DNA of 45,726 nucleotides, from the NCBI GenBank assembly GCA_025201805.1, contig MU619318.1:1-45726 (forward strand). The letters run 5' to 3'. The notes under the pieces are model-generated. The model was given only the letters and a program-made list of their open reading frames with translations. It did not search any database and had not been told where the DNA came from. Shown here piece after piece: positions 45,185-45,726 of this stretch (its first letter is position 1; each line of letters starts with the position of its first letter). The position numbers and the translations under genes are program-made. The stretch comes from Parasitella parasitica. Taxonomy: Eukaryota; Mucoromycota; Mucoromycetes; Mucorales; Mucoraceae.

Positions 45185-45726
45185 ATGTCTTCTTCGCAAA
45201 GTCAGAGTGGCTCGTTCCGACAGCAACAGCACTTATATCGCTATGCACATTACACATCGAAATCGAAAACGCCAACAGCGTACACTCCTCCATCCGAAGA
45301 TGGCACTGTAAAAGGTTTGTTTCTATTATTATCGCCAATCCTCTTGGTAACTGTCTTATTCCACTAGGCCGTAAAAGGCGTTCTTCATACGATGACGAGG
45401 AGATGGAAAACGGAAATATCGTTGATTTCAAACTACAAGAGCAATTCCAACAGCCACAACAGTTAAATCCTCAAACACAATCTCTACCCGAGGATGAAAC
45501 TTTGCATACTACAAAGCGCAATCGAATGAGCTTGAAAAAGGAATTCCCAATCAGTAAATTATTAGGTAAAGACAAAAAGTAAACAGGAAGCAGTTAAAAG
45601 AGATGTTTAAGTGTATATTTAGCAACATTGGAAAAGGATAAACTTATTGAGCTGATCAATGATCTTGTCGATTCAAATCCTCATTTAAAATCTGAAGTCG
45701 ACGAACTTATACCTCACCCACCGCCA
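45185..45726 (+). CDS. Cut8/STS1 nuclear proteasome tether, 5' part (cut by window end)
   Basis: Anchors 26S proteasomes in the nucleus and is itself a proteasome substrate. Exons 45185-45314, 45368-45565 and 45623 onward join in phase. The start is MSSSQSQSGSFRQQQHLYRY with a disordered, basic N-terminus including the nuclear-localisation-like GRKRRSS and later TKRNRMSLKK. Exon 3 opens the conserved family helix bundle: SKLLATLEKDKLIELINDLV, then PHLKSEVDELIPHPPP, which matches the Cut8/STS1 pattern of a conserved leucine-rich helix followed by an ELxPxPP turn. The rest of the domain lies beyond the window. Confidence 0.82.

Overview
The window is nuclear DNA of a filamentous fungus, most likely an early-diverging mould of the Mucoromycota (Mucorales-like). 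The signs are AT-rich intergenic DNA, many short introns (about 47-107 bp, GT..AG, a few GC..AG), long A, T, C and G homopolymers in introns and spacers, Q-rich regulatory proteins, and two GPI-type chitin deacetylases of the kind that supply chitosan to the cell wall. The phylum is my inference; no marker gene here proves it. I rebuilt exons by eye, checking reading phase across every junction; most multi-exon models close without a phase error.

Layout, left to right. 1-450: one copy of a dispersed repeat. 559-11574 (-): a complete 21-exon VPS13 lipid-transfer gene (about 3243 aa). 12057-15239 (-): a Q-rich Swi1-like SWI/SNF subunit with no visible ARID domain, sharing a 302 bp divergent promoter with COG1 (+, 15542-18684, 8 exons, 896 aa). 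18782-19033 (+): a tiny secreted four-cysteine protein just behind COG1. 19201-20678 (-): chitin deacetylase 1. 20.8-24.2 kb: gene-poor DNA with decayed coding fragments. 24251-25562 (+): a MAT-type HMG-box regulator. 26213-27760 (+): chitin deacetylase 2. 28690-30623 (-): an Rtg2-like Ppx/GppA protein. 31714-33001 (-): threonine aldolase with a probable mitochondrial leader. 34761-35961 (+): a PQ-loop amino-acid transporter of the Ypq1/PQLC2 type. 36400-39281 (+): a type II membrane glycosyltransferase-like protein resembling an uncharacterised plant family. 39.3-44.1 kb: a gene desert holding a broken gene of a family I associate with repeated Mucorales proteins, an LTR-like insertion, and an inverted copy of the repeat at the left window edge. 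44174-44767 (-): a centrin-like EF-hand protein. 45185-45726 (+, cut by the window end): the Cut8/STS1 nuclear proteasome tether.

Most genes are housekeeping (membrane contact sites, Golgi tethering, chromatin, amino-acid metabolism, proteasome anchoring) and do not form a pathway. The accessory-looking part is 18.7-27.8 kb, where two cell-wall deacetylases and a small secreted protein flank a mating-type-like HMG regulator and decayed genes. I see no clearly new multi-gene system. The leads most worth testing are the ARID-less Swi1, the secreted peptide, the two deacetylases with entirely different introns, the repeat pair with a possible coding block, and a candidate small basic protein with a CCC motif.
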